A stretch of 22,938 nt of DNA, taken from contig CAKQBG010000031.1 in NCBI GenBank assembly GCA_934216145.1, positions 1 through 22,938 of the forward strand, read 5' to 3'. Made by a program: the position numbers and the translations under genes. The notes below the pieces were generated by a model. That model was not told where the DNA came from, made no database searches, and worked only from the letters and a program-made list of their open reading frames with translations. This DNA comes from an uncultured Anaeroplasma sp. (GTDB taxonomy: Bacteria > Bacillota_I > Bacilli_A > Acholeplasmatales > Anaeroplasmataceae). Shown one piece after another: positions 1 to 10,353 of the stretch; the first letter of the stretch is position 1; every line of letters begins with the position of its first letter.

Positions 1-31
1 TTAACTTAATTATATGATAACAATAGATTTA

Positions 32-64
32 TCTATTAAGGTGTGGTTTCCACACCTTAATAGA
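32..64. terminator. Perfect 15-bp hairpin, possible terminator of an upstream gene
   Basis: TCTATTAAGGTGTGG (32-46) and CCACACCTTAATAGA (50-64) are perfect inverted repeats around a TTT loop. The stem is strong, but only TTTAAG follows on the plus strand and neither side has a real U-tract, so an intrinsic terminator is only one reading. The first six bases of the left arm could instead pair with AATAGA at 22-27, giving a small competing hairpin. The ligA promoter lies about 80 nt further on, so the hairpin most likely belongs to the end of a gene left of the window. Confidence 0.4.
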
Positions 65-129
65 TTTAAGTCAATAGGATATGGCAAATTATTTTTATTT
101 AAAAATAAATAGATCTCACTTTGTAGTAA

Positions 130-2157
<2,028 letters not shown>

Positions 2158-2158
2158 A

Positions 2159-4978
2159 ATGAATGATAAAATAATTGTTAAGGGAGCAAGAGAAAATAAT
2201 CTTAAGAATATTGATATTGAGCTTCCTAAAAATAAATTAATAGTTATGACTGGACTATCTGGTAGTGGTAAATCTTCATTAGCCTTTGATACTATTTATC
2301 AGGAGGGTCAAAGAAGATTTGTTGAATCTTTGTCATCCTTTGCTAGACAATTTATTGGTTCTAATGAGAAGCCTGATGTTGATTCTATTGAGGGACTATC
2401 TCCTGCAATTTCAATTGATCAAAAATCAGCAAGCCATAACCCTCGTTCAACTGTTGGTACAGTTACTGAGATTTATGATTATTTGAGGGTTCTTTTCGCA
2501 AGAGTAGGTACTCCCTTTTGTCCTACTCATAAAATTCCTATTTCATCTTTATCTATTGATCAAATAGTTGATAAGATTATGGAATATCCCATTGGTTCAA
2601 GAATGTATATTACATCTCCAGTTGTATTTAGACAAAAGGGTGAGCATAAAGGTGTATTCGAGAAGTATTTAAAGAAGGGCTATACTAGAGCGTTAGTTGA
2701 TAAAGAAATGGTAGAGCTTGAGGAGTCTATTAGTCTTGAAAGAACAAAGAAACATGATATTTATGTTGTTATAGAAAGACTAATTATGAAAGAGGGAGTA
2801 AGAAGTAGAATCTTTGATGCGGTTGATTTAGCTGTTAAGGAATCTAATGGATATTGTGTTCTTTATTGTGATGGTAAAGAGGATTTTTATTCTACTATTC
2901 ATGCTTGTCCTATGTGTGGCTATAGCTTAGCTAATTTAGAGCCTAGATTATTCTCATTCAATAATCCATTAGGAGCTTGTCCTGATTGTAATGGTTTAGG
3001 TAAGAAGCTATCTGTTTCTCCTGACTTAGTAATAGATGCGGATAAATCTATTTCTAATAATGCGATTATTCCTTATAAGAATTGGGAAAAGGATAATTTA
3101 AGTAGATTAGAGCTTCAACAAACATGTAAGCATTATAAGATTGATATGGAAAAACCTTTTAAAGATTTGACTGAAGAACAAAAGAGAATTATTCTTTATG
3201 GTTCAACCGAATTAATTGATTTTAAGATGAATTCATCATCCGGTAGAAATCATGATAAGAAGGATTTCTTTGAAGGTGTTATTACTAACTTTGAAAGAAG
3301 ATATGTTGAAACAAGCTCTGATTGGATTAGAGAATGGATTGAAGGCTATATGGTAGAGCGTACTTGTGATACTTGCCATGGTAGAAGATTAAATGAGTCA
3401 GTATTAAATATATTAATTAATGATAAGAGTATAGCTGATGTATGTGATATGAGTATTGAGGAATGCTATAATTGGTTTAGTAATTTAGTATTATCTCCTG
3501 AGAAAACTGAGATTGCAAGATTAGCTATAAAGGAAATAAAGGATAGATTAAAGTTTTTAATTAATGTTGGACTTGAGTATTTAACATTATCTCGTAGTGC
3601 TGATACATTATCTGGTGGTGAATCTCAAAGAATTAGATTGGCTACTCAAATAGGTTCTCAATTAACAGGAGTTTTATATGTATTAGATGAGCCATCTATT
3701 GGATTGCATCAAAGAGATAATGATAGATTAATTAAAACTTTAAAGGAAATGAGAGATTTAGGTAATACTTTAATTGTTGTTGAACATGATGAGGATACCA
3801 TGAGAGCATGTGATTATTTAGTTGATATTGGACCTAAGGCTGGTATTCATGGTGGAGAGGTTGTAGCTAGTGGTACACCTGAGGAGGTTATGGCTAATCC
3901 TAATAGTATAACTGGTCAATATTTATCTGGTAAGCTTAAGATTGAGGTTCCTAAGGAAAGAAGAAAACTAGATGGAAGATATCTTGAGGTTATTGGAGCT
4001 TCTCAAAACAATTTAAAGAATGTTAAGGTTAAATTTCCACTTGGAGTTATTACTGTAGTTACTGGTGTTTCTGGTAGTGGTAAATCTTCATTAGTTAATG
4101 AGGTATTATTTAAGAATGCTTATGTAAAGCTTTATAAATCTAAGAAGATAATACCTGGAGCTGTTAAGGAAATTAAGGGATTAGAACAAATTGATAGAAT
4201 TATTCAAATTTCTCAACAACCTATTGGTAGGACTCCTCGTAGTAATCCTGCCACCTATACAGGTGTATTTGATGATATTAGAGATCTATTTAGTCAAACT
4301 ACTGATGCGAAGATTAAGGGCTATGATAAATCTAAATTCTCATTTAATGTTAAGGGTGGTAGATGTGAAGCTTGCGGTGGAGATGGTGTTAAGAGAATTT
4401 CTATGCAATTTTTACCTGATGTATATGTACCCTGTGAGGTATGTAAGGGTAAGAGATTCCAATCTGAAACATTAGAAATTAAATTTAAGGGAATGAGTAT
4501 TTCTGATGTATTAGATATGACAGTAGAAAAGGCTCTTTATTTCTTTGATTCCTTCCCTAAGATTAAATCAAAGCTTCAAACATTATATGATGTTGGATTA
4601 GGATATATTAAGCTTGGTCAATCTTCAACTACACTATCTGGTGGTGAGGCTCAAAGAGTTAAGCTTGCGTATGAGCTTCATTCAAAGATTACAGATAGAA
4701 CCCTTTATTTATTAGATGAGCCTACTACTGGTCTTCATACAGATGATATAAAGAGACTTATGGAGGTTATTGGTAGAATTGCTGATTTACACGCAACAGT
4801 AATTATTATTGAGCATAATTTAGATGTTATTAAGCTTGCTGATTATATTGTTGATATGGGCCCTGAGGGTGGTAATAAGGGTGGTCGTGTATTATATAGT
4901 GGAAGACCAGAGGGATTAGTTAATGTTAGTGAATCCTATACTGGTAAGTATTTAAAGCCTTTATTAGAAAAAAAATAA
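2159..4978 (+). CDS. uvrA: Excinuclease ABC subunit A (UvrA)
   Basis: UvrA is the damage-recognition ATPase of nucleotide excision repair; with UvrB it scans DNA and loads it at lesions. The 939 residues carry both ABC ATPase modules. Walker A motifs GLSGSGKSS (32-40) and GVSGSGKSS (636-644) each pair with an LSGGE signature (from 484 and 826) and a DEP Walker B. The zinc modules are intact: CPMC (250-253) with CPDC (274-277), and CEAC (736-739) with CEVC (759-762). The ATG lies one base after the ligA stop, and its AAGGAG ribosome binding site (2146-2151) is inside the end of ligA, so the two are co-transcribed. No uvrB is in the window, and I saw no SOS (DinR/LexA) box before the operon. 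Confidence 0.97.
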   Translation: MNDKIIVKGARENNLKNIDIELPKNKLIVMTGLSGSGKSSLAFDTIYQEGQRRFVESLSSFARQFIGSNEKPDVDSIEGLSPAISIDQKSASHNPRSTVGTVTEIYDYLRVLFARVGTPFCPTHKIPISSLSIDQIVDKIMEYPIGSRMYITSPVVFRQKGEHKGVFEKYLKKGYTRALVDKEMVELEESISLERTKKHDIYVVIERLIMKEGVRSRIFDAVDLAVKESNGYCVLYCDGKEDFYSTIHACPMCGYSLANLEPRLFSFNNPLGACPDCNGLGKKLSVSPDLVIDADKSISNNAIIPYKNWEKDNLSRLELQQTCKHYKIDMEKPFKDLTEEQKRIILYGSTELIDFKMNSSSGRNHDKKDFFEGVITNFERRYVETSSDWIREWIEGYMVERTCDTCHGRRLNESVLNILINDKSIADVCDMSIEECYNWFSNLVLSPEKTEIARLAIKEIKDRLKFLINVGLEYLTLSRSADTLSGGESQRIRLATQIGSQLTGVLYVLDEPSIGLHQRDNDRLIKTLKEMRDLGNTLIVVEHDEDTMRACDYLVDIGPKAGIHGGEVVASGTPEEVMANPNSITGQYLSGKLKIEVPKERRKLDGRYLEVIGASQNNLKNVKVKFPLGVITVVTGVSGSGKSSLVNEVLFKNAYVKLYKSKKIIPGAVKEIKGLEQIDRIIQISQQPIGRTPRSNPATYTGVFDDIRDLFSQTTDAKIKGYDKSKFSFNVKGGRCEACGGDGVKRISMQFLPDVYVPCEVCKGKRFQSETLEIKFKGMSISDVLDMTVEKALYFFDSFPKIKSKLQTLYDVGLGYIKLGQSSTTLSGGEAQRVKLAYELHSKITDRTLYLLDEPTTGLHTDDIKRLMEVIGRIADLHATVIIIEHNLDVIKLADYIVDMGPEGGNKGGRVLYSGRPEGLVNVSESYTGKYLKPLLEKK

Positions 4979-4983
4979 ATTAT

Positions 4984-5020
4984 AGCTTATGATTATTTAA
5001 TAGCTAATCATAAGCTTTTT
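4984..5020 (+). terminator. Rho-independent terminator of ligA-uvrA
   Basis: AGCTTATGATTA (4984-4995) pairs perfectly with TAATCATAAGCT (5005-5016) across a 9-nt loop and is followed by a T run to 5020. It starts six bases after the uvrA stop. Confidence 0.85.
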
Positions 5021-5111
5021 ATATATTAGAATCATTTTATAATATAGTTTAAAGTATAATTATTTAATAAAATTTAATACTATTTGTGGACGGCTATAGT
5101 GATTCTTTATG

Positions 5112-5140
5112 TTGAAAATTAGAATCTATTAATATATAAT
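5112..5140 (+). promoter_or_regulatory. Sigma-A-type promoter of the hprK operon
   Basis: TTGAAA (5112-5117) and TATAAT (5135-5140) are separated by 17 nt, a near-perfect housekeeping promoter. GATTCT (5101-5106) and AGAATC (5121-5126) form a short inverted repeat around the -35, which may be an operator or chance. Confidence 0.75.
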
Positions 5141-5166
5141 TAGATAACGAATGTGTGGTGATATAT

Positions 5167-5748
5167 GTGGCCAAGATAAATGAAAAGAAGAAATCAAATA
5201 AAGAAAAGCTTAATGAAAAAAGAATTGAGCTTGAAGCGGAATTAAAGGAAAAGCTTGAAAATGGTAAGGAAAAGGTTATTGATGAGAATGAGCTTATGGA
5301 TTTATTAAATCTTATGGCTGAAATTGATAAGACTAAAACTACACCATTTATTAGATTTCTAAGAATATTAAAAAAGATATTATTGAGTTTTATGGTTCAT
5401 ATATTAGCAAATACATTATTAATGGCTTTATTTTCTTTTGATTTAGTATTAGAAAATAAGCTTATGCTAGTTCCTGTTGTTATTGGATTTTCATTATTAT
5501 TTATGATTGGAGATAATATATGGGAATTATTTAAAATAAGAAATATAAAGAGAAGGGGAATTTTATATATACTATATATAGTAAATATGATAATTGGTTC
5601 CTTCCTTTTGAATAAATATTATCCTATTTTTAGATTCTCTAGTATTTGGATTATCTATATTATTAGTGAGATGCTAGTAGTATTTTTATCTGTATTCGCT
5701 ATTGAGAAGGGAATTAGGATGTTTAGTAGAGGTGAAGTTGATGAATGA
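5167..5748 (+). CDS. Four-helix membrane protein of unknown function
   Basis: I do not recognise this 193-residue protein. Residues 1-50 are very rich in Lys and Glu with heptad-like spacing, probably a cytoplasmic coiled coil. Four hydrophobic segments follow, at about 70-92, 98-118, 131-149 and 158-179, with a basic loop (KIRNIKRR) between the second and third. The GTG at 5167 is chosen because GGTGAT (5157-5162), matching the distal part of the anti-Shine-Dalgarno complement, precedes it. GTG codons at 5155 and 5158 would lie on that site. The gene comes first after its own promoter and overlaps hprK by 8 nt, which suggests translational coupling. In Bacillus the slot between uvrA and hprK holds yvl genes, including a small multi-helix protein. 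That parallel is positional only; I see no sequence motif proving homology. Confidence 0.8.
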   Translation: MAKINEKKKSNKEKLNEKRIELEAELKEKLENGKEKVIDENELMDLLNLMAEIDKTKTTPFIRFLRILKKILLSFMVHILANTLLMALFSFDLVLENKLMLVPVVIGFSLLFMIGDNIWELFKIRNIKRRGILYILYIVNMIIGSFLLNKYYPIFRFSSIWIIYIISEMLVVFLSVFAIEKGIRMFSRGEVDE

Positions 5749-6673
5749 TTATGTTTATGTTGAAAGACTAGCAAAGGATAATAATTTAATATTATTAGCT
5801 GGTGAAGCTGGTTTAAAGGGAAAAATATATAATGATATGATTTCTAGACCAGGCTTAGAATTTGCAGGCTTTTTTGATTATTTTGATAGTAATAGATTAG
5901 TTTTAGTTGGTTCAAAGGATCATAGTTTTTTAAGTCTACAAACAAAGGAAACTATTGAAAAGAATGTTGAGGAGATTTTTAAAAGAAAGCCTCCTTGTTT
6001 AGTTTTTTCAAAAAATGTTAAAATTCATCCTTTTTTCTTTCAAATGGCTGAAAAATATGGTATATGTGTATTCAGATCTAATTTAAGAACAACTCCTACC
6101 TCTTCTAAACTTTATACCTATTTACAGGAATATTTAGCTGAAAGGATTTCTGTTCATGGCACATTAATGGATATTAATGGTATGGGTACTCTAATTATAG
6201 GTAAGAGTGGAATAGGTAAATCTGAAACAGCTCTTGATTTAATTAAAAGAGGTCATCAATTAATTGCGGATGATTTAGTTGAAATTATTGAGAAAGAACC
6301 AGGCAATTTAATTGGTAGTAGTCCTGAAATATTAAGACGTTATATGGAGATTAGAGGTATCGGTATTGTTGATGTTATCGATATGTTTGGTGCTGGAGCA
6401 TTTAGAGAGAGAAAAAATATTAGATTAGTTGTCGAGCTTGAGGCTTGGGATAATAATAAGTATTATGATAGATTAGGATTAGAAAGTCAGCATATGAAAT
6501 ATTTCAATACTGAAATTACCAAAATTACTATTCCAGTTTTACCAGGTAGAACTGTTTCTTTGTTAGTTGAGTCTGCTGCGATGAATGAGAAACTTAAGTA
6601 TTTAGGTCATTTTGCTGCTCAAGACTTTATTAATAAGGTTGACAACAAGGCTTCTAAGGCTGAGGAGGATTAA
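5741..6673 (+). CDS. hprK: HPr(Ser) kinase/phosphorylase HprK
   Basis: HprK phosphorylates Ser46 of the phosphocarrier HPr using ATP or pyrophosphate and reverses this with phosphate, releasing PPi. It is the sensor of carbon catabolite repression in low-GC Gram-positives. The 310 residues match the family length. An N-terminal domain (1-130) is followed by the catalytic His139, the Walker A loop GKSGIGKS (154-161), the acidic pair D177-D178, the family signature EIRGIGI (203-209) and the C-terminal LPGR (267-270). The ATG at 5741 has AGAGGTGA 5 nt before it and gives the usual N-terminus. An upstream in-frame start at 5702 lies deep in the preceding gene and lacks a ribosome binding site. 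The next gene carries a PpaX-like domain, the enzyme that in Bacillus removes the PPi made by HprK. Confidence 0.96.
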   Translation: MNDYVYVERLAKDNNLILLAGEAGLKGKIYNDMISRPGLEFAGFFDYFDSNRLVLVGSKDHSFLSLQTKETIEKNVEEIFKRKPPCLVFSKNVKIHPFFFQMAEKYGICVFRSNLRTTPTSSKLYTYLQEYLAERISVHGTLMDINGMGTLIIGKSGIGKSETALDLIKRGHQLIADDLVEIIEKEPGNLIGSSPEILRRYMEIRGIGIVDVIDMFGAGAFRERKNIRLVVELEAWDNNKYYDRLGLESQHMKYFNTEITKITIPVLPGRTVSLLVESAAMNEKLKYLGHFAAQDFINKVDNKASKAEED

Positions 6674-6674
6674 A

Positions 6675-8159
6675 ATGGATTTTTTATTTTGGATTGAACC
6701 ATCATTTAAAATAGGTAGCTTTACTATTGCTTGGTATGCTATTTTTATTTTAACTGGTGTTATTTTAGCTGTTATATTAGGTGTTAAAGAAGGAAAAAAG
6801 CTTGGTATCGCTTCTGATATTATTTATACAGGGGTTGTTATTACATTACCAATTGCGATAATTGGTGCTAGATTATGGTATGTTTTATTTAACATTTCAA
6901 GCTTTTCTAGCTTTGGTGAGGTTTTAGGCTTTAAAAATGGTCAATTTGTTGGATTATCTGGCTTAGCTATTCAAGGTGGAGTTATTGCTGCACTTATTAC
7001 TGTTTATATTTATTGTCGTAAGAGAAATGTTAAGCTTTATAGAATATTAGATGTTGTTGCTCCAGGCTTTTTAATTGGTCAAATATTAGGTAGATGGGGA
7101 AATTTCTGTAATCATGAGCTTTATGGTCCTATTGTTAAGAATCCTGAGTTTTTAAAGGCTATTCCTATTTTAGGAGAGAATATGTTTATTAATGGTGCAT
7201 ATCGTCATCCTACCTTCTTATATGAATCAGCTTTGAATTTAATTGGTTTAATTATTATGCTAGTTTTAAGAAGAAAATCAAAGAAGCTTCAAAGTGGAGA
7301 TTTAATTGGTATTTATTTAATTTGGTATGGAATGGTTAGAATTTTTACTGAATCATTACGTTCAATGTCAGGCGCTAATGAGATATTAAAATGGGGTCCT
7401 ATTCCTGTTTCAATTGCGATAAGTTTTATTTTTATTGTTTGTGGTATTGCTTTTTTAGTTTTAAAGAGATTTTTTGGTCCTAAAGAAAAATACCAAGATG
7501 TTATTAAGTTTGTTAATGATAATAAAATTGATACAGTTTTATTTGATTTAGATGGTACATTATTAAATACTAAACCATTAATTGATAAGAGCTTTATTCA
7601 TACATTTGAGCATTTTAGACCTGATTATAAGCTAAGTGATGAAGAACTTGATAGTTTCTTTGGACCTACTCTATATCAGACATTCTCTCGTTATTCTAAT
7701 GATGAAGAGGAAATTCAAGCTATGATTCAATTTTATAGAGATTTTAACGTTCCTAATCATGATTCAATGGTTTCTCCATTCCCTCAGGCTAAGGAAACTG
7801 TTAAGGATTTACATAAAAAGGGAATTAAGGTTGGAGTAGTATCTAGTAAAAAAACTGATTTAGTTATGCATGGTTTAGAGCTATTTGGTATGCTTGAATA
7901 TATGGATATTGTTATTGGAGCTGATGAGGTTAAGAATCATAAGCCAGCACCAGATGGTATTTTATTAGCTAAGGAAAAGCTAAATAGTAAAAATGTATTA
8001 TATGTTGGTGATACAAAGAATGATATTATAGCTGGTAAGAATGCTAGTGTTAAAACATGTGGTGTTTTATATATTAAAGATCCTAGTGTAATGCTTGAGG
8101 TAGCTCCTGATTATGTTATTAATAAATTATCTGAAATTGAAGTAATTTGTGGAGTATAG
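6675..8159 (+). CDS. lgt: Lgt-PpaX fusion: prolipoprotein diacylglyceryl transferase joined to a HAD phosphatase
   Basis: One reading frame of 494 residues. Residues 1-268 are Lgt, the multi-helix membrane enzyme that moves diacylglycerol from phosphatidylglycerol to the lipobox Cys of preprolipoproteins. The Lgt signature is GRWGNFCNHELYG (139-151), and the late R222 and E226 are present. Gln100 (GLAIQGG) stands where E. coli has His103. Residues 283-494 are a cytosolic HAD phosphatase of the PpaX/Gph type: DLDGT (291-295, nucleophile D291), VVSS (388-391), KPAPDG (423-428) and GDTKND (445-450). The domains meet at a charged linker near 265-282. I found no stop, ribosome binding site or in-frame ATG, GTG or TTG there, so the second domain is not separately started. 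GAGGAGG inside the end of hprK serves the ATG at 6675. It lies one base after hprK. Confidence 0.93.
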   Translation: MDFLFWIEPSFKIGSFTIAWYAIFILTGVILAVILGVKEGKKLGIASDIIYTGVVITLPIAIIGARLWYVLFNISSFSSFGEVLGFKNGQFVGLSGLAIQGGVIAALITVYIYCRKRNVKLYRILDVVAPGFLIGQILGRWGNFCNHELYGPIVKNPEFLKAIPILGENMFINGAYRHPTFLYESALNLIGLIIMLVLRRKSKKLQSGDLIGIYLIWYGMVRIFTESLRSMSGANEILKWGPIPVSIAISFIFIVCGIAFLVLKRFFGPKEKYQDVIKFVNDNKIDTVLFDLDGTLLNTKPLIDKSFIHTFEHFRPDYKLSDEELDSFFGPTLYQTFSRYSNDEEEIQAMIQFYRDFNVPNHDSMVSPFPQAKETVKDLHKKGIKVGVVSSKKTDLVMHGLELFGMLEYMDIVIGADEVKNHKPAPDGILLAKEKLNSKNVLYVGDTKNDIIAGKNASVKTCGVLYIKDPSVMLEVAPDYVINKLSEIEVICGV

Positions 8160-8160
8160 T

Positions 8161-9096
8161 ATGAGCTTTAATTTAGATGTTAAAGAAGATTTGATTCAGG
8201 TTTATAGTGAATCTGAATTTGCATCAAGACTAGAGCTTGAGGCATTACTTAGATTTTCAAGTGAAATTATTTTTGGTATTCCTATGAGGCTTGAGGTTAC
8301 CTTAAGCACAATGGGTATTATGAGGCATTTTTTAACATTATGTAAAAGATTTTATAAGATTGAAACTATTGTTGCTTCACGTGTTATTAATAGATTTGAT
8401 AATAAGACAACCTTCACATGTTCTATTAGTGTAGGAGCTGATGCTATTATTAAAGATTTTAATTTATTTGGTTCGGAATCAGAATATAGAAAAAAAGCTA
8501 ATTTAGAGGATGATGAAATATGTTATTTAAGAGGAGCATTTTTAGCTAGAGGGAGTGTTAATGACCCAATGGCTAAGAATAGTCATTTTGAGATTTCTAC
8601 AACTGTTGAATCAGAAATATTATATATTCAAAAGATAATGAATCATTTTGAACTTAATGCTAGAGTATCTAAAAGAAAGAATTTATTAATTGCTTATATT
8701 AAGGCTCATGATGCGATCGGAGAGATTTTATATCGTATGGGAGCTTCTAGCGCTATGGCATATTATGAGGATTCTATTATTACAAAGGAAATAAAGGCTA
8801 CCGCTCATAGAGAGGTTAATCTTGATGTTGCCAATCAGGATAAAACTAATAAGGCAGCTTTAGAACAATTGAAAATAATTGAATATTTAGAATATAATTA
8901 TCCACTAGATAAATTAGATTCAAAGCTATTAATGGTTATGAAGGTTAGAAAGGATTATAAGGAACATTCCTTATCTCAGTTATTAGATGTTATTCATGAG
9001 GAATATGATCCCAATTTAACTAAATCTGGCTTGAATCATCGCTTTAGAAAGCTTAAGGAATTATATTTAGAGCTTAAGAATCAAAAGGTAGATTAA
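8161..9096 (+). CDS. whiA: DNA-binding protein WhiA
   Basis: WhiA is a conserved Gram-positive DNA-binding protein linked to cell division, chromosome segregation and, in actinomycetes, sporulation. The 311 residues begin MSFNLDVKEDL, the typical N-terminus. A degenerate LAGLIDADG homing-endonuclease-like domain carries LRGAFLARGSVNDP (123-136). REVNLDVANQDKT (217-229) leads into the C-terminal helix-turn-helix (about 268-300). The ATG at 8161 follows GGAG (8151-8154) and lies one base after the preceding stop. A GTG at 8149 would start inside that ribosome binding site. The usual Bacillus partners yvcJ (rapZ) and yvcK are absent; whiA instead closes the hprK operon. Confidence 0.95.
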   Translation: MSFNLDVKEDLIQVYSESEFASRLELEALLRFSSEIIFGIPMRLEVTLSTMGIMRHFLTLCKRFYKIETIVASRVINRFDNKTTFTCSISVGADAIIKDFNLFGSESEYRKKANLEDDEICYLRGAFLARGSVNDPMAKNSHFEISTTVESEILYIQKIMNHFELNARVSKRKNLLIAYIKAHDAIGEILYRMGASSAMAYYEDSIITKEIKATAHREVNLDVANQDKTNKAALEQLKIIEYLEYNYPLDKLDSKLLMVMKVRKDYKEHSLSQLLDVIHEEYDPNLTKSGLNHRFRKLKELYLELKNQKVD

Positions 9097-9111
9097 ATCT
9101 ATCTTTTTTTT
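9087..9111 (+). terminator. Terminator of the hprK-whiA operon
   Basis: GGTAGAT (9087-9093) pairs with ATCTATC (9097-9103, one G-T wobble). The loop is the whiA stop codon TAA, and eight T residues follow (9104-9111). The stem therefore starts inside the last whiA codons. Confidence 0.75.
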
Positions 9112-9171
9112 CGGTATTGTTATATTTTATTTTCTATTTGCATAACATCTATTGAAATGGATGGATGAAAA

Positions 9172-10131
9172 ATGAAAAAGATATTATTAATTGTATTTGC
9201 ATTATTTATGTCTCTTGGTATTTTTGTTAGCTGTAATATTACTTCTAGTGAGCCTAAGGATGTTTTTAGCTCTTATTTAGATAATTTAGAAGAATATTCC
9301 TTAAAGGGAGAAATGACTTTATATAAAGATTCTAATGAGGTTAAATCTAATGTTTCTGTTGATTATTTGAAGCCTAGTTATTATAAGGTTACATTCTCTA
9401 GAAATAATGGAAATGAACAGGTTTTATTAAAAAATCAGGATGGTGTATATGTTTTAACTCCATCATTAAATAAGGAATTTAAGTTTAATTCTGAGTGGCC
9501 TGATAATGAGCTACATGTTTATTTAGTTAATTTGTTATGGAATAAGGTTAAAGAGAGTAATAATACTACCTATTCTGAAAAAAACAACAAAATAACTGTT
9601 ACATCAATAGTTTCAACTCCAAAATATACCAAAATTGAAATAGTTTATTCCTCTAAGGATAAGAAATTAGAAAGTGTATCATTATATAACGATACTAAAA
9701 AGCTAGTTATGTTAGATGTTAGTGAATTTAATACTTCTCCTAATTTAACTACTAATATGTTTAATCCTAGCTTAATTATGAATGAGAAGACTATAACTAA
9801 TGATACTGTAAATGAAGCTAAATTTAGTATTAGTGTAGCAAGCGTATTTGATGATACAAAGCTTACCTCATCTAAGTTAACTGATGATGAAACAATATTA
9901 TGCTATAGCGGAGTTAAGAATTATACAATTATTGCGAAAAAAGCTTTAATGACTGATAGCTTAAGCTTTACTAGCTTTAGTGATTTTGATATTCTAGAAT
10001 GTGGATTATTGTTATATTCAAAGAATGTTTCGGTATTTTATTTAGATGATTTAGAGGTATCAATTTATTCTAATTCTTTATCTATTGATGATTTAGATGT
10101 TATCGCTACAAATATTGTTATAAATGAATAG
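9172..10131 (+). CDS. LolA-fold lipoprotein (YdcC/GerS-like)
   Basis: A 319-residue predicted lipoprotein. Residues 1-20 form a signal peptide, and the lipobox-like IFVSC puts the lipid-modified Cys at 21. Phe at -3 is unusual. Residues 28-190 look like the LolA/RseB beta-sheet fold: an amphipathic start (YSLKGEMTLYKDSNEVKS), a VDYLKPSYYKVTF strand pair and GVYVLTPSLNKEFKFNSEWP (91-110). The last block closely resembles Bacillus YdcC and clostridial GerS lipoproteins, which act at the outer membrane face, GerS in spore germination. Nothing else here points to sporulation except a YjcZ-like gene at 19946, so an envelope role is the safer inference. The C-terminal 130 residues are not recognised. 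The ribosome binding site is weak (GGATGGA). A possible promoter is TTGTTA at 9117 with CATAAC at 9141. I found no clear terminator after it. Confidence 0.75.
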   Translation: MKKILLIVFALFMSLGIFVSCNITSSEPKDVFSSYLDNLEEYSLKGEMTLYKDSNEVKSNVSVDYLKPSYYKVTFSRNNGNEQVLLKNQDGVYVLTPSLNKEFKFNSEWPDNELHVYLVNLLWNKVKESNNTTYSEKNNKITVTSIVSTPKYTKIEIVYSSKDKKLESVSLYNDTKKLVMLDVSEFNTSPNLTTNMFNPSLIMNEKTITNDTVNEAKFSISVASVFDDTKLTSSKLTDDETILCYSGVKNYTIIAKKALMTDSLSFTSFSDFDILECGLLLYSKNVSVFYLDDLEVSIYSNSLSIDDLDVIATNIVINE

Positions 10132-10254
10132 AAAGTAATATTTTGGCATAAAAAAATCTATACATAATATAGTAATATAGTTAATTAGCTAAGGCATAGA
10201 TATGATTACTTAAAATAATATTATTAGTGAAAAGAAATTAAGGCAAATTTAATG

Positions 10255-10283
10255 TTGTAAGAGTATAAAAAATGTGTTAAAAT
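10255..10283 (+). promoter_or_regulatory. Promoter of the 10354 gene
   Basis: TTGTAA (10255-10260) and TAAAAT (10278-10283) are 17 nt apart. TGT directly before the -10 makes it an extended -10. The 60-nt leader after the predicted start is A-rich, and nothing structured is evident in it. Confidence 0.65.
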
Positions 10284-10353
10284 AAAAAAGAACATTCATA
10301 AAAAATATAGAAATATAAATAATATAGATGAAGTAATAAAAGGAGTGAAAATC

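Noticed and set aside
2286..2486. Plus-strand second frame inside uvrA (also 4191-4475)
   Set aside because: Both are frame-shifted shadows of the UvrA coding sequence with Leu-rich low-complexity products and no ribosome binding site.
5101..5126. GATTCT/AGAATC as a known operator (CIRCE or CtsR)
   Set aside because: It matches neither consensus; only a 6-bp inverted repeat.
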